This document shows, piece by piece, positions 5,018 to 5,089 of a DNA stretch of 5,089 bases (the first letter of the stretch is position 1; each line of letters starts with the position of its first letter). A program made the position numbers and the translations under genes. The stretch comes from an uncultured Bacteroidales bacterium (GTDB lineage Bacteria; Bacteroidota; Bacteroidia; Bacteroidales; Paludibacteraceae), in NCBI GenBank assembly GCA_945949375.1, contig CAMFEN010000103.1, forward strand, positions 1 to 5,089. Direction: 5' to 3'. The notes below the pieces were generated by a model. The model was not told where the DNA came from. It saw only the letters and a program-made list of their open reading frames with translations, and did not search any database.

Positions 5018-5089
<72 letters not shown>

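Overview
The window looks like a chromosomal piece of a Bacteroidales bacterium (Bacteroides/Prevotella-like). Three things point there: two promoters of the Bacteroidetes type (TTG, 20 bases, TACCTTTG); start codons preceded by A/T- or pyrimidine-rich leaders without clear Shine-Dalgarno sequences; and protein sequences close in character to Bacteroidales versions of GH32, FHS-type sugar transporters, PfkB kinases and meso-diaminopimelate dehydrogenase. The species cannot be named from the sequence.

Layout, all genes on the plus strand: the 3' part of a GH32 fructan/sucrose hydrolase (2-1051), an MFS sugar transporter (1310-2470), a PfkB-family fructokinase (2797-3714), a meso-diaminopimelate dehydrogenase (3997-4902), then a second promoter (4966-4996) leading into a 49-base TC repeat that runs to the window edge, with a possible gene start in front of it. 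The first three genes form a catabolic module: GH32 releases fructose, the transporter imports it, and the kinase phosphorylates it. This resembles the downstream end of a Bacteroides fructan utilization locus. The dehydrogenase belongs to lysine and peptidoglycan precursor synthesis and has its own promoter.

The unusual part is between the genes. The three complete intergenic regions (258, 326 and 282 bases) are packed with small repeats of several families: an exact 50-base repeat with an internal hairpin after two of the genes; a family of units beginning AGACCG and ending CTG in both orientations; a perfect 30-base inverted pair bracketing the promoter of the dehydrogenase gene; and tandem 7-base repeats of a different sequence in front of each of the three complete genes. 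The 30-base element has a third, diverged copy inside the dehydrogenase coding sequence, where the two changed bases pair with each other and so preserve the hairpin.

No RNA genes, CRISPR arrays, transposase genes or convincing intrinsic terminators were seen.
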